DNA of 47,437 nt from an uncultured Eubacteriales bacterium (GCA_900546315.1 URCP01000012.1:1-47437), one strand, 5' to 3'; shown: positions 15,768-24,215, counted from the first letter of the stretch. The notes: a model not told the origin generated them from the letters alone. Numbers and translations: made by a program.

Positions 15768-16096
15768 ATTATCGCATCCTTTCGGGCGGCGTCGTTCGGA
15801 CACCGCGGATTTCTGCCATTTATGACGTGAGTCATGGCAAAAAAGTTCCCGTCGCTCAAAAGCGACACGGTATATTATAAATGATTTATTTGCCGAGCGT
15901 ATTAATTGAATGTAAATTTTGCCGTCAGAGGGCATATGAACTGCCGTGCAGAGCACAGTGTGAGGATTACAGGCATCTGTCATTTACTGCCTTTTTCCGG
16001 GACAAATTTTGCATCTCATTAATTCCGCGCGCCGGCGCAAATTAAGAGTGCGGAGGACAAAAGCGTCCTGCCGCGAATTAATTTCGGGGGATTCAG
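15768..16096. other. Divergent intergenic region between the NAGPA-domain gene and spoIVB
   Basis: Non-coding and partly AT-rich. It holds an inverted repeat, ATGAC-GTGA-GTCAT, flanked by GCCAT/ATGGC near 15816-15839. On the minus strand there is a possible -10, TATAAT, near 15875 without a convincing -35. A second copy of CGGGCGGCGTCGTT (15783-15796) lies 39 bases from one inside the coding start. GGGGGATT precedes the spoIVB ATG. I see no gene. Confidence 0.5.
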
Positions 16097-17146
16097 ATGA
16101 TAGAGAAGAAAGGGAAGAAAACAGGCGCGGGGCGGACGCGCCCTCTGATATTGTTTGTCGTGACGGCGATAACGCTCATCGTTCTGGCGTCGCCGTTGTC
16201 TGCCGCGGACGGCGGGCGGATGCTCATCCCGGGCGGCGTTCCGTTCGGGGTCAGGCTGTGCCATGAGGGCGTGACTGTGGTCGGTCTTCCGGACGTCAGA
16301 ACGGGCGGGACCGGAAGCGGGAGCCCCGCGAAGGACGCCGGAATACGTGTCCGTGACATAATACTGTCTGTCGACGGAAAACGCGTCACGAGCGCCGCGG
16401 ACATGGCGGCATTGATAGGAGAGTGCGGAGGAAAAACGCTCGACCTTACCCTGAGACGCGGCGACGGAGAACTGACGATCAGCGTGACTCCGGTGCTCTC
16501 GGACGACGGGTACAAGGCGGGGCTCTGGATACGCGACAGCACGGCGGGAATCGGGACTGTCACCTTTATTGATCCGGCGACGGGCGCTTTCGCCGGGCTC
16601 GGGCACGGGATATGCGATTCCGACACCGGAGAGCTTGTGAAGCCCGGACGCGGCATTGTCGTCAATGTCGCGATAAGCGGTGTCGAGAAGGGACAGGCGG
16701 GCGCTCCGGGCGAGCTCCGCGGTTACTTCAGTTCAGGGAAGATCGGCTCGCTGACAGGCAATACCGAGTGCGGTGTCTTCGGTGTGTTCGCGGAGCTTCC
16801 GGAAGGCATGAGCGGTGACGCGAAGGCGATACCCGCTGCCACAAGCGCCGAGACGCATGACGGGGACGCGGAGATCATCTGCACGTCCGACTCCGGCACG
16901 GGAAGATACAAGGTCCGCATTTCCGGGATAGACCGTTCGGGAAGACCGGTCAAGAATTTCGTCGTGACCGTCACGGACCCCGACCTCATAGCGAAGACCG
17001 GAGGCATCGTGCAGGGAATGAGCGGGAGTCCGATAATACAGGACGGCAAGCTGATAGGCGCCGTGACGCATGTCCTTGTGAACTCGCCGGAAAAGGGCTA
17101 CGGCATCTTCATAGACAATATGCTCGCGGCGGGAAGAGCCGCGTGA
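16097..17146 (+). CDS. spoIVB: SpoIVB serine peptidase (family S55)
   Basis: Encodes 349 residues. An N-terminal signal or anchor segment covers residues 15-36, a PDZ domain about 55-145 (SPAKDAGIRVRDIILSVDGKRV), and the S55 peptidase domain from about 150. The catalytic His170 lies in GLGHGICD and the catalytic Ser311 in GMSGSPIIQDGKLIGAVTHV. In Bacillus, SpoIVB is secreted by the forespore into the space between the two membranes, where it triggers SpoIVFB cleavage of pro-sigma-K. Its presence is the best evidence that this organism, or its recent ancestor, forms endospores. It stands alone on the plus strand. Confidence 0.94.
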   Translation: MIEKKGKKTGAGRTRPLILFVVTAITLIVLASPLSAADGGRMLIPGGVPFGVRLCHEGVTVVGLPDVRTGGTGSGSPAKDAGIRVRDIILSVDGKRVTSAADMAALIGECGGKTLDLTLRRGDGELTISVTPVLSDDGYKAGLWIRDSTAGIGTVTFIDPATGAFAGLGHGICDSDTGELVKPGRGIVVNVAISGVEKGQAGAPGELRGYFSSGKIGSLTGNTECGVFGVFAELPEGMSGDAKAIPAATSAETHDGDAEIICTSDSGTGRYKVRISGIDRSGRPVKNFVVTVTDPDLIAKTGGIVQGMSGSPIIQDGKLIGAVTHVLVNSPEKGYGIFIDNMLAAGRAA

Positions 17147-17155
17147 CAGGGAAAA

Positions 17156-17183
17156 GACCGGAACCGTCCGTGCGGTCCCGGTC
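17156..17183. terminator. Terminator between spoIVB and the convergent GH20 gene
   Basis: GACCGGAACCG pairs with CGGTCCCGGTC (11 positions, one mismatch) around a 6-base loop. The minus strand has TTTT directly after it; the plus strand has only a weak T-run further on. Confidence 0.5.
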
Positions 17184-17208
17184 AATGCCGTTTTTATGGA
17201 GGGATTTT

Positions 17209-18645
17209 TTACTGTTCCACTTCGTTCCGGTTCCATCCGGAAAGGTCGAAATCCCCGTGCGCGTCGTAAATACGCCGCAGAAGCGCCGCCGCCTCGGTGT
17301 CGGACAGAGGAGCCTGATCATCCACGCACCACGCCGATGCTCCCCAGTATCCGGCGTCGCGGAGGAACGCCGGAAGATGGTGCCACGTCGTGAATATCAC
17401 GCCCATCGCGCCGTTCTTCTTCGCGCTGTGGGTCAGCGAGCGGACGTTTTCCCTGTTGTCCCACGGGCAGACCAGTGTGTCGAAGCCCTTTTTGGTGAAG
17501 TACGGTGTCGTCGGGTTGAAATTGCCTTTGTAATCATACTGCCAGTCGGCGATGATTATCCGCTTGTCGATAAGGTCAAGCGCCGGGGCGGTGTCGTGGC
17601 TTCTGCCGTTCGCGACTATCGGGCAGTCACGCTCGGTGAACTCGTCGCCGCGTATCAGCTCGTCGTGCCAGATGATCGGGCGTCTGCCTGCTTTCGCGAG
17701 ATCCTCGGTCAGGCGGTTCAGGTATTCGGCGAGCAGCTCTGACGGCACGCGCTTACGGCATTTCGGGCAGGTCGCGAAGGAATACGCCTCGTCAAAGCCG
17801 AGATGAAAATATTTTCCGTCTCCGAACAGCCCGCAGAGCTCCGCGCGCATATCGGCGAGGAGCCTGTATGTGTCCGGGTTCGACAGGCACCATGTCCATC
17901 CGTCCGGCTCGAAGAGCAACGACAGTCTCGGCTCCGCGTTCAGAATCGTGTGTCTGCCCATGCAGCTGCGCGACTGCGGCGCGTGTCCGAAGTGGTTTAT
18001 CATCGGAACAGGCTCCATGCCGTAGCTTCTTATGAGGTTGATGAGCGGCTTTATCTCGTCTTTCGCGAACGATCTGTCTTTCCAAGCGAGAGAACTGAGA
18101 GAGTCATACCTGATCGTTCCCCAGAACTCGAGTATCACGTGCGTCATACCGAAGAATCCGGCGAGACTTATCGCTTTTGTGATCCCGTCGACAGTGCTTT
18201 CCGGAAAGACGCAGATGTGCACCGCGCGGAAGGGTATCGCCGGTGAGTCGTGTACTTCCGCCGACAGTATGTAGAGTTTTTCTTCACCTTCGGACAGGTC
18301 TTCGGGACAGATCAGCTGTACAAGCGTCGTGAAGCCGTTCATCAACGATTTCTCGTCCTTCGCGCGGAGACATATGCCGTTTTCGTCGGCTTTCAGCGCG
18401 TAAGCGTCGCCGTTTCCGAGCGCGCAGTCCGTGCTCCCGATCGTGAGCGAAAAGCCCTCTCCGCCGTCGGTCATCGATAGCGCAGACGCGCCGCAGGAGA
18501 AGCGGTTCCACAGATAAGCCGCCCTCTCCGCCATGAGCGGCGGGAGTCCCGAAACGCGGGCCGTCAGCGAAGAGCCGAACGTGAACCGTGTGCCGTCGTC
18601 CTCGCGAAATGAGCGCGTGGCAGGTACGATGCGTTGAAGATACAT
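17209..18645 (-). CDS. GH20-type beta-N-acetylhexosaminidase, cytoplasmic
   Basis: Encodes 478 residues. An N-terminal GH20b-like domain (about 1-120; ALGNGDAYALKADENG, SLMNGFTTLVQLI) precedes a TIM-barrel catalytic domain. The catalytic pair Asp285-Glu286 lies in YFHLGFDEAYSF, which fits substrate-assisted GH20 catalysis. A CPKC pair directly follows. No signal peptide is present, so it should act on imported HexNAc oligosaccharides. The ATG at 18645 has GGAGG 9 bases upstream. It lies 77 bases after nagA with its own extended -10 promoter, and supplies GlcNAc-type sugars to the nagA-nagB pair. Confidence 0.87.
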   Translation of the reverse strand: MYLQRIVPATRSFREDDGTRFTFGSSLTARVSGLPPLMAERAAYLWNRFSCGASALSMTDGGEGFSLTIGSTDCALGNGDAYALKADENGICLRAKDEKSLMNGFTTLVQLICPEDLSEGEEKLYILSAEVHDSPAIPFRAVHICVFPESTVDGITKAISLAGFFGMTHVILEFWGTIRYDSLSSLAWKDRSFAKDEIKPLINLIRSYGMEPVPMINHFGHAPQSRSCMGRHTILNAEPRLSLLFEPDGWTWCLSNPDTYRLLADMRAELCGLFGDGKYFHLGFDEAYSFATCPKCRKRVPSELLAEYLNRLTEDLAKAGRRPIIWHDELIRGDEFTERDCPIVANGRSHDTAPALDLIDKRIIIADWQYDYKGNFNPTTPYFTKKGFDTLVCPWDNRENVRSLTHSAKKNGAMGVIFTTWHHLPAFLRDAGYWGASAWCVDDQAPLSDTEAAALLRRIYDAHGDFDLSGWNRNEVEQ

Positions 18646-18678
18646 AATGGTAGTCCTCCGTCTGTATGTGATGCTTCT

Positions 18679-18687
18679 ATTATACCA
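18679..18687 (-). promoter_or_regulatory. Extended -10 promoter for the GH20 gene
   Basis: On the minus strand TGG-TATAAT lies 34 bases upstream of the ATG, in the gap after nagA. No clear -35 is seen. Confidence 0.55.
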
Positions 18688-18722
18688 TACTTCATGCCGT
18701 AACGGGGAATAGTCAGTAAAGT

Positions 18723-19892
18723 TCACAAAACGTTTACAACATACATGAGCCTGCCTGACAGATAAACCGACCTTGTTCTGAGGCTTTCGTCAAGAACGGT
18801 TATATCGGCGATATATCCTTCTTCAAGCTTTCCGCGACTGCCGGATATTCCGAGAAGCTTCGCGGGAGTCAGGCTCATCATTTCGGATACCACCGGCAGG
18901 GAAATTCCGTAGCCTTTCACGAGCGTCCTCACCATTGTATCACCGACGGCGAGACTGCCGGCGAAGCTCGAGCGGTCCGGCAGCTTTGCCACTCCGTCCT
19001 CGATGATCACGCGGTTCTCCGGGAGCTTTTCACCGAGCCAGCTCTCACTGATGCCGTCCTCACCGGCTCCGCGCATGGCGTCCGAGACTACCGCGACTCT
19101 GCCCGTGCCCTTGCATCTCATCGTGACGAGAAAGTTTTCGCGCGAGACATGATGTCCGTCGCCTATCAGCTCGACGGTGAGGTTGTCGTTTATCAGGGCT
19201 TCCTCCTCCGCTCCGCCGAGTACGCGTCCGCCGTGCTTCTCGCGCTTCTTTGTGCTGCAATACAGGTGTGTCACCGAGGTGAAGCCATAATCGACCGCGC
19301 GCCTGAGCGTCATTGAGTCGGCGGCGGTGTGCCCGGCGGACAGGAGGATGCCGGCGCCGGTCAGCTTTTTCGCGAACTCTTTTGTCCCGTCAAGCTCCGG
19401 CGCCATTGTCACTCTCACGAGAATATCGCGGTACGAGGACAGTCTTTCCGCCCACTCTCCGGTTGGCGTCAGAAGGCAGGAGCCGTTCTGCGCCCCGCAC
19501 ATTTCGGGCGACAGGAACGGTCCCTCAAGGTGTGCGCCGCCGTAACACGGATGACCGCTTATCTCCCGGCAGAAATCAAGGAATTTCGCGGTCTTCTCCG
19601 CTCCGCAGCTGCAAAGTGTCGGGCACAGTATTCCGACTCCGTGCGAAAGGTGAAGCGCGAATATCCTGTCAGACGCCTCGCGCGTCATGTCGACGAAATC
19701 ATATCCGTCCCCGCCGTGCGCGTGCAACTCAATGAAGGACGGCAGAATCAGGAATTCACCGTAATCGGTGATCTCCGTCTCTTCCGGGAGAGAGCCGCGG
19801 GGAAAGTGTATCCTTCCGCCGTCGATAAGCAGCTCTCCCTTTCTGACAGTCCCGCCGCTCACTATCCTTCCGCGGATGAGCCGCGGTCTCAT
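18723..19892 (-). CDS. nagA: N-acetylglucosamine-6-phosphate deacetylase
   Basis: Encodes 389 residues. An amidohydrolase fold is shown by the metal-binding ELHAHGGDGYDF (His57, His59), the metal Glu in HLEGPFLSPE, SAGHTAAD, THLYCS and the catalytic Asp in VVSDAMRGAG. It converts GlcNAc-6-P to glucosamine-6-P. The ATG at 19892 overlaps the nagB-like stop as ATGA; a longer open frame to 20057 runs inside nagB and is not used. It lies between nagB-like and the hexosaminidase gene. Confidence 0.94.
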   Translation of the reverse strand: MRPRLIRGRIVSGGTVRKGELLIDGGRIHFPRGSLPEETEITDYGEFLILPSFIELHAHGGDGYDFVDMTREASDRIFALHLSHGVGILCPTLCSCGAEKTAKFLDFCREISGHPCYGGAHLEGPFLSPEMCGAQNGSCLLTPTGEWAERLSSYRDILVRVTMAPELDGTKEFAKKLTGAGILLSAGHTAADSMTLRRAVDYGFTSVTHLYCSTKKREKHGGRVLGGAEEEALINDNLTVELIGDGHHVSRENFLVTMRCKGTGRVAVVSDAMRGAGEDGISESWLGEKLPENRVIIEDGVAKLPDRSSFAGSLAVGDTMVRTLVKGYGISLPVVSEMMSLTPAKLLGISGSRGKLEEGYIADITVLDESLRTRSVYLSGRLMYVVNVL

Positions 19893-20737
19893 TTGTTGTA
19901 CACGCGTATCTCTGGCACCGGGGACGCGAGGGCGCATCTCGCGGCGTACAGGACGGCGTCCGGGTGCCTGTTGAACAGTGAGCACGGCACAGAAGCGGTC
20001 TCGGGTCCGTGAAGTATCTTTCTCAGCGCGCCGGCGTTCCAGTCCCGCGGCATACACATTCTGACCCGTCTCGCGCCGTTCATCTCGCGCATTCCGACCG
20101 TTATGCAGTACTTCGGTATTCCGTCGAGGTCGCCGCCGCAGTTCATATACGCGTTTATGGTCTTAGTCTCGCGGGAAATTCTGAGTACCCTTGTCGGGCG
20201 GTCGAGAAATTCCTCCGGCGAGCAGATCTCACCGGGTTCCGGCGGCTCGTTGAAAGCGAAGTGACCGTTTATTCCGACGCCGCCCCACGCCATGTCGAGC
20301 TTTCCCGCCTTTGCTATGATGTCCGCCACGCGCCATTCCTCACCGGGGATCGGGAAGTGGCGGTTCTCCGGCGGTACGTTCAGCTCGTCGTCTATCTGAC
20401 TGTAAAAAATCCTGTCCATGCCGCCGCGGAAGGACAGCGGGTCTGCCTTGTCGATGTACGTCTTCTCATCTGCCAGGTACTCGTCCATGTTGATGAATGT
20501 GCAGCGCTTCAGGCTGACCCTGTACTTGTTCACGAGGTAGACAAGTCTGCTGTACGGACCGAGCGGACCGTAGGGGATTACCATCACGGTGTCCTCGCCC
20601 TTGTCGTTGTTCTCCTTTATCACTTCGAGAACCTCAATCGCCATTCTCCAGTACAGGTCGTGTTCGGTGTCGCAGACGGCGAGCTTTATGCCGGAGCCCT
20701 TTCCGAGCTCATTTTCCGGGATACGGTTTATGTCCAT
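19889..20737 (-). CDS. NagB-like glucosamine-6-phosphate deaminase/isomerase, divergent
   Basis: Encodes 282 residues of the glucosamine-6-P isomerase family. TFINMDEYL keeps the Asp equivalent to E. coli Asp72. GVGINGHFAFNEP keeps the ring-opening His159 and Glu164, but has Asn157 where canonical NagB has Asp141. The loop after it (PPEPGEICSPEEF) is longer than usual before PTRVLRIS. It may be a working NagB or may use another amino-sugar phosphate; coupling to nagA favours GlcNAc catabolism. I use the ATG at 20737, with AAAGGA 9 bases upstream; GTG at 20743 is the alternative. Confidence 0.85.
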   Translation of the reverse strand: MDINRIPENELGKGSGIKLAVCDTEHDLYWRMAIEVLEVIKENNDKGEDTVMVIPYGPLGPYSRLVYLVNKYRVSLKRCTFINMDEYLADEKTYIDKADPLSFRGGMDRIFYSQIDDELNVPPENRHFPIPGEEWRVADIIAKAGKLDMAWGGVGINGHFAFNEPPEPGEICSPEEFLDRPTRVLRISRETKTINAYMNCGGDLDGIPKYCITVGMREMNGARRVRMCMPRDWNAGALRKILHGPETASVPCSLFNRHPDAVLYAARCALASPVPEIRVYNK

Positions 20738-20801
20738 GTTCACTCTTCCTTTCGCGCGGGAGTATTACGGAATTGCTTTTTGTCTCTCCCGCTTCATGAC
20801 A

Positions 20802-20830
20802 ATTATACCAGATAAGACATCGTATGTATA
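20802..20830 (-). promoter_or_regulatory. Promoter for nagB-nagA
   Basis: On the minus strand TATACA (20825-20830), a 17-base spacer and TGG-extended TATAAT (20802-20807) lie 65 bases before the nagB-like start. Confidence 0.7.
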
Positions 20831-20872
20831 TTGCCGTTGCGGCTGATAATTAGTACGGAATCGCTGAAACTA

Positions 20873-20901
20873 TTGACAACAGACACGTAATGTGGTATCA
20901 T
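20873..20901 (+). promoter_or_regulatory. Promoter for the AraC regulator next to nagB
   Basis: TTGACA (20873-20878), a 17-base spacer and TATCAT (20896-20901). The transcript should start near 20908, which rules out the in-frame ATG at 20890 as the protein start. Confidence 0.8.
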
Positions 20902-20931
20902 ATCCGTATCACGAACGAAAGAGAGCCGGTC

Positions 20932-21774
20932 ATGAGGATTGAAACTGAAGAAGCGCGCGGCACGTCAAGCGAGAGGGTATCTGACGATTTTCTGGCGGTC
21001 AACGCCTGCGGCGTTGAGGACATATCCGTACACGATCACGGGAGCGTCAGGAAGAAGGGCAGGTCCGACTACCATATACTTTACGTAGCGAAGGGCATCT
21101 GCCACCTGAGGCAGGACGGCGCGGAAAGCCTCATCCCCGCGGGATGTATAATCCTTTTCAGACCCGGAGAGCCGCAGGAGTATTTCTACAGGGCGTGCGA
21201 GCGTTCGGTGTCGCATTATATACACTTCACCGGCTCAGGGACAGCGGAGCTTCTCGAGCGTTACGGGCTGACTGGCAGGCGCGTTTTCGACATGGGCGTC
21301 AGCACCGAGTATGAAGATCTGTCGCGGAAGATGGTGAAGGAATTCACACTGAAAAAACGCTTCTATGAGGATTCCTGCGCCGCGACGCTCTACGCTATGC
21401 TCGCGCTTATCGGCAGACGTGCGGCTCTGCGCTCGTCCGGCGTCAGCAGGGGAGCCGCGAAGCGCATCGATGACGCCTGTGTGAGGATATGCGATAATAT
21501 CGCATCCCCGCCGTCCGCGGAAGAGCTCGCGCGCGAGTGCTGTCTCAGCCTCAGCCGGTTCACGCATCTTTTCGCTGAGGTGACCGGAAGGTCCTACGGC
21601 AGGTTTATAAGGGAGGTAAGGATGAGCCGCGCGGAGGAGCTTCTGCGTTCCGCCGACATGAGCGTCAGGGAGGTCGGCGAGGCGGTCGGGTATCCCGACC
21701 AGAATTATTTCTCGAGGCTGTTCAGATCGATGACCGGCAGGTCCCCGAGCGAGGTCAGACGGGAGGACGGCTGA
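20932..21774 (+). CDS. AraC-family transcriptional regulator (AraC1)
   Basis: Encodes 280 residues. The N-terminal half is a cupin-like sugar-sensing domain (DYHILYVAKGICHL, GCIILFRPGEPQEY). The C-terminal 100 residues carry the two helix-turn-helix motifs (SAEELARECCLSLSRFTHLFAEVTGRSYGRFI; MSVREVGEAVGYPDQNYFSRLFRSMTGRSP). It is divergent from nagB-nagA and upstream of the GH63-like gene, and is the natural candidate regulator of either or both. The ATG at 20932 follows from the promoter position; its Shine-Dalgarno (AAAGAGAG) is weak. Confidence 0.92.
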   Translation: MRIETEEARGTSSERVSDDFLAVNACGVEDISVHDHGSVRKKGRSDYHILYVAKGICHLRQDGAESLIPAGCIILFRPGEPQEYFYRACERSVSHYIHFTGSGTAELLERYGLTGRRVFDMGVSTEYEDLSRKMVKEFTLKKRFYEDSCAATLYAMLALIGRRAALRSSGVSRGAAKRIDDACVRICDNIASPPSAEELARECCLSLSRFTHLFAEVTGRSYGRFIREVRMSRAEELLRSADMSVREVGEAVGYPDQNYFSRLFRSMTGRSPSEVRREDG

Positions 21775-21786
21775 CCAAACGCCGCG

Positions 21787-21908
21787 TTTTCCACAGACCT
21801 TTCCACACCCGCTGTTGCTTTTCTGGTTTTCAATTGAGGACTCAGAGGTTATATACAGCTTTATCAACAGTGTGAATATACCCGGAGTTTTCCACAGGCT
21901 TTTCCACG
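21787..21908 (-). other. Cluster of DnaA-box-like 9-mers
   Basis: Five near-matches to TTATCCACA, all in the same orientation, lie within 122 bases: TTTTCCACA (21787-21795), CTTTCCACA (21799-21807), TTATCAACA (21861-21869), TTTTCCACA (21888-21896) and TTTTCCACG (21900-21908). None is a perfect consensus box. The stretch has no gene. Confidence 0.4.
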
Positions 21909-21971
21909 GGATGTTGACAAGAAATGATACTATATTTGTAGATTCAAGCCGTATCAAGTTTCGCGAAGTCA

Positions 21972-21988
21972 ATACAAAATGTATATAT
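21972..21988 (+). promoter_or_regulatory. Candidate operator box A upstream of the GH63-like gene
   Basis: ATACAAAATGTATATAT, containing the palindrome ATACA-AAA-TGTAT. The identical 17 bases occur at 44541-44557, in both cases starting exactly 57 bases before the first base of a TATAAT. TTTCGCGAA lies just upstream at 21959-21967, and TTTCGCG lies inside the downstream promoter at 22017-22023. Confidence 0.65.
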
Positions 21989-22005
21989 CACGCGACGAAA
22001 CGCAC

Positions 22006-22034
22006 TTGACTTACGATTTCGCGTCGTGTATAAT
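22006..22034 (+). promoter_or_regulatory. Promoter for the GH63-like gene
   Basis: TTGACT (22006-22011), a 17-base spacer and TATAAT (22029-22034). Imperfect inverted flanks, ACGCGACGAAA and TTTCGCGTCGT (8 of 11 matching), surround the -35. Confidence 0.8.
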
Positions 22035-22068
22035 AATCGGTATAATATCACTCTGAAAGGAGAAAATC

Positions 22069-23418
22069 ATGAACAAAGACTACGCCGCTCTCTTTCCGGT
22101 ATTCAGTTCCTCGGACGCGGAACTTGACCGGACCTACGCTTACAGGTGCCGTTCTTTTGCCATGCACATAAAGGATACCCCGGCGGGACAGGTCATCACG
22201 GAGTTCCTGCCGGATGTTCCGTGGGCGGGAGTGTACAATACGATAAACTGCGCCGCCATGCACCATTTTGCCGAGGGAAGATGGATGTCCGACCGCTCGC
22301 CGCTTCTGTCCTACGCGAGATTCTGGTGCGGCGAGGGGGACCCTTATCTTTACAGCTTTCCTTTTGCCGCAAGCCTTCTCGGACTGTCAGAGGTCACGGG
22401 AGATACGGATATTCTTGGGGAGCTTTACTCGTCGCTCACGCGTATCGCGCGTCACTGGGACGATCACAAGGTCACGGAGGGGCCCCTCAAGGGTATGTAC
22501 CGCCAGTCCTGCAACCGGGACGGAATGGAATTCTCGGTCTCCGGCGACGGGGTCAGACCTACTGTCAATTCGTATATGTTCGCGGACTTTGCCGCCCTGT
22601 CCGACATAGCCGCGATTCTCGACAGGCAGGCTGACAGCCTTGTGTGGAAAACAGAAGCCGACAGGCTTCGACACATGATTAATGACAACCTTTACTGCAC
22701 AGACACCGGTATGTATATAACCCGCGGCGAGGGTGGGGAAAACCGCCCGGTGCGCGAACAGGTCGGATACATACCGTGGATATACGGAATCCCGGAGAGC
22801 GGCGGCGACGCCTTCCGTTATCTGCTCGACACGGATGTCTTCGCGGGGAAGTACGGTCTCACCACCGCCGACCGCTCGCATCCGGACTATATGAAGCATT
22901 TCGACCACGAGTGCCTGTGGAACGGACCCGTATGGCCTTTCGCGACGACTCAGACGCTTGACGCCGTCATCGCTTATCTGCAAGGCGGCGGCACCGCGAT
23001 AACGCCGGACGATTTCACGAGGATGCTCCTGACATACGCGTACAGTCAGCGGGACGAGGACGGAACCCCTTATGTCGACGAAAATATGCACCCGGACACC
23101 GGCGTATGGCTCGCGAGAAGCATTCTCCGCGAGTGGGGAAGGAAGGATATGGAACGCGGGCGGCATTACAACCACTCGGCGTTCATAGATCTCGTCCTCC
23201 GCGGGATTGTCGGAATCGTCCCGTCTTCCGGAGATACGCTGAGAATAGCCCCGCTCGGAAAGAGCCTTGACGGCTTCACAGCGGACGATATACTCTATCA
23301 CGGGCGAAAAATCAGCGTCGAGTGGGACAGACGCGCAGGAATGAAGGTAAGCGTCGACGGAAAGCCCGCCGGTGAGATGAGAGCGGACGCGAATGAAGTC
23401 ACGGTGACTGTCGGTTGA
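22069..23418 (+). CDS. GH63/MGH1-like (alpha/alpha)6-barrel glycoside hydrolase
   Basis: Encodes 449 residues. Landmarks of the GH63, mannosylglycerate hydrolase and trehalase-like fold are NRDGMEFSVSGDGVRPTVNSYMFADFAAL (acid region with Asp), EQVGYIPWIYG, ECLWNGPVWPFATTQTLDAV and HYNHSAFIDLVLRGIVGI. A short beta-rich C-terminal tail follows. There is no signal peptide, so the enzyme is cytosolic and acts on imported oligosaccharides. The exact linkage is unknown; glucose- or mannose-containing substrates are usual in this clan. AAAGGAG precedes the ATG. Monocistronic, between a strong promoter and a terminator. Confidence 0.8.
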   Translation: MNKDYAALFPVFSSSDAELDRTYAYRCRSFAMHIKDTPAGQVITEFLPDVPWAGVYNTINCAAMHHFAEGRWMSDRSPLLSYARFWCGEGDPYLYSFPFAASLLGLSEVTGDTDILGELYSSLTRIARHWDDHKVTEGPLKGMYRQSCNRDGMEFSVSGDGVRPTVNSYMFADFAALSDIAAILDRQADSLVWKTEADRLRHMINDNLYCTDTGMYITRGEGGENRPVREQVGYIPWIYGIPESGGDAFRYLLDTDVFAGKYGLTTADRSHPDYMKHFDHECLWNGPVWPFATTQTLDAVIAYLQGGGTAITPDDFTRMLLTYAYSQRDEDGTPYVDENMHPDTGVWLARSILREWGRKDMERGRHYNHSAFIDLVLRGIVGIVPSSGDTLRIAPLGKSLDGFTADDILYHGRKISVEWDRRAGMKVSVDGKPAGEMRADANEVTVTVG

Positions 23419-23437
23419 TCAGGCAGCCGTGCATATA

Positions 23438-23473
23438 AAAAAGAAGGATCTCTGTAGTGAGACCCTTCTTTTT
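23438..23473. terminator. Bidirectional terminator
   Basis: A 15-bp stem with one mismatch (23438-23452 with 23459-23473) and a 6-base loop has A-rich and T-rich ends. It lies between the convergent GH63-like and SGNH genes. Confidence 0.88.
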
Positions 23474-23480
23474 ATTATGG

Positions 23481-24203
23481 TTACGCTTCGAACATGGTTT
23501 TTACCAGTTCATACGCGAACATCCAGTGCATCTCGCGCGACGGGTGATTGACGTCGTTCGCGAGGAGGGCGTTGGTGTTGACGCCGCCGGCTTTCAGGGT
23601 GAGCCAGAGCTCCGTGCAGTCGCAGATCGGTACTCCGGCTTCTTTCGCGGCTTTTCTTCCGCGTTCCACGTATCTCTGGAGCCAGCCCTCACGCTCGTTT
23701 TTCGCGTTCTGTCTGACGCAGTCCTCGAGCATTTTGATCGGGTTGCGGTAGTCGGTGTCGTCGCTCCTGAGACTCGGCGTCAGGAATATTGCCTCTGCGC
23801 CGGAGGCTTTTATTCCCTCGAATATCCCGCGCATCGACTTCTCATACTCGTCGATCTTTCCCTCTCCCCATCCGGCGTCGTTGAGTCCGTAGCACACGGT
23901 GACAAGGTCTGGTCTGAACGAAAGCACGTCTCTTTCAAGTCTTGTGAGCCCGTTCCATGAGGTGTCTCCGCTTATTCCGGCGTTTACGATGACCGGGGCG
24001 GCGTTCGGATAGAGCATGCCGAGGATGTGTCCGACCTTTTCGGAATACGCGTCTTCCGGGCAGAATTTCGTCTCGATATGCCCGTGGTCGTCGAATATCT
24101 CGAAGCACCCCTGTGTGACGCTGTCGCCGAGGAACGCGATGACCGGGCGGCGGTGATCGTACATCGCCGCGTGCTTTGCCTTGAATTTTTCGATTATTTT
24201 CAT
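23481..24203 (-). CDS. SGNH/GDSL hydrolase (esterase), cytoplasmic
   Basis: Encodes 240 residues. Block I is FLGDSVTQG (nucleophilic Ser), block II the Gly in NAGISGDTSWNG, block III GLNDAG, and block V DVNHPSREMH (Asp and His). Members of this family remove acetyl or other acyl groups from glycans. No signal peptide. AAGGAG sits 8 bases before the ATG, and the gene starts 12 bases after the GH78 stop as the last gene of the lacI-rpiB-GH78-SGNH operon. A role in deacylating imported rhamnosides is inferred. Confidence 0.88.
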   Translation of the reverse strand: MKIIEKFKAKHAAMYDHRRPVIAFLGDSVTQGCFEIFDDHGHIETKFCPEDAYSEKVGHILGMLYPNAAPVIVNAGISGDTSWNGLTRLERDVLSFRPDLVTVCYGLNDAGWGEGKIDEYEKSMRGIFEGIKASGAEAIFLTPSLRSDDTDYRNPIKMLEDCVRQNAKNEREGWLQRYVERGRKAAKEAGVPICDCTELWLTLKAGGVNTNALLANDVNHPSREMHWMFAYELVKTMFEA

Positions 24204-24215
24204 GAAATTTTCTCC

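Noticed and set aside
15816..15839. Inverted repeat between the NAGPA-domain gene and spoIVB as a sporulation sigma-factor promoter or operator.
   Set aside because: No convincing sigma-G, sigma-F or sigma-A elements could be placed around it; it is kept only as part of the intergenic description.
21815..22009. Small open frame of 64 codons in the AraC1-GH63 gap.
   Set aside because: It runs through the DnaA-box-like cluster, the shared operator and into the -35 of the next promoter, and has no ribosome binding site.
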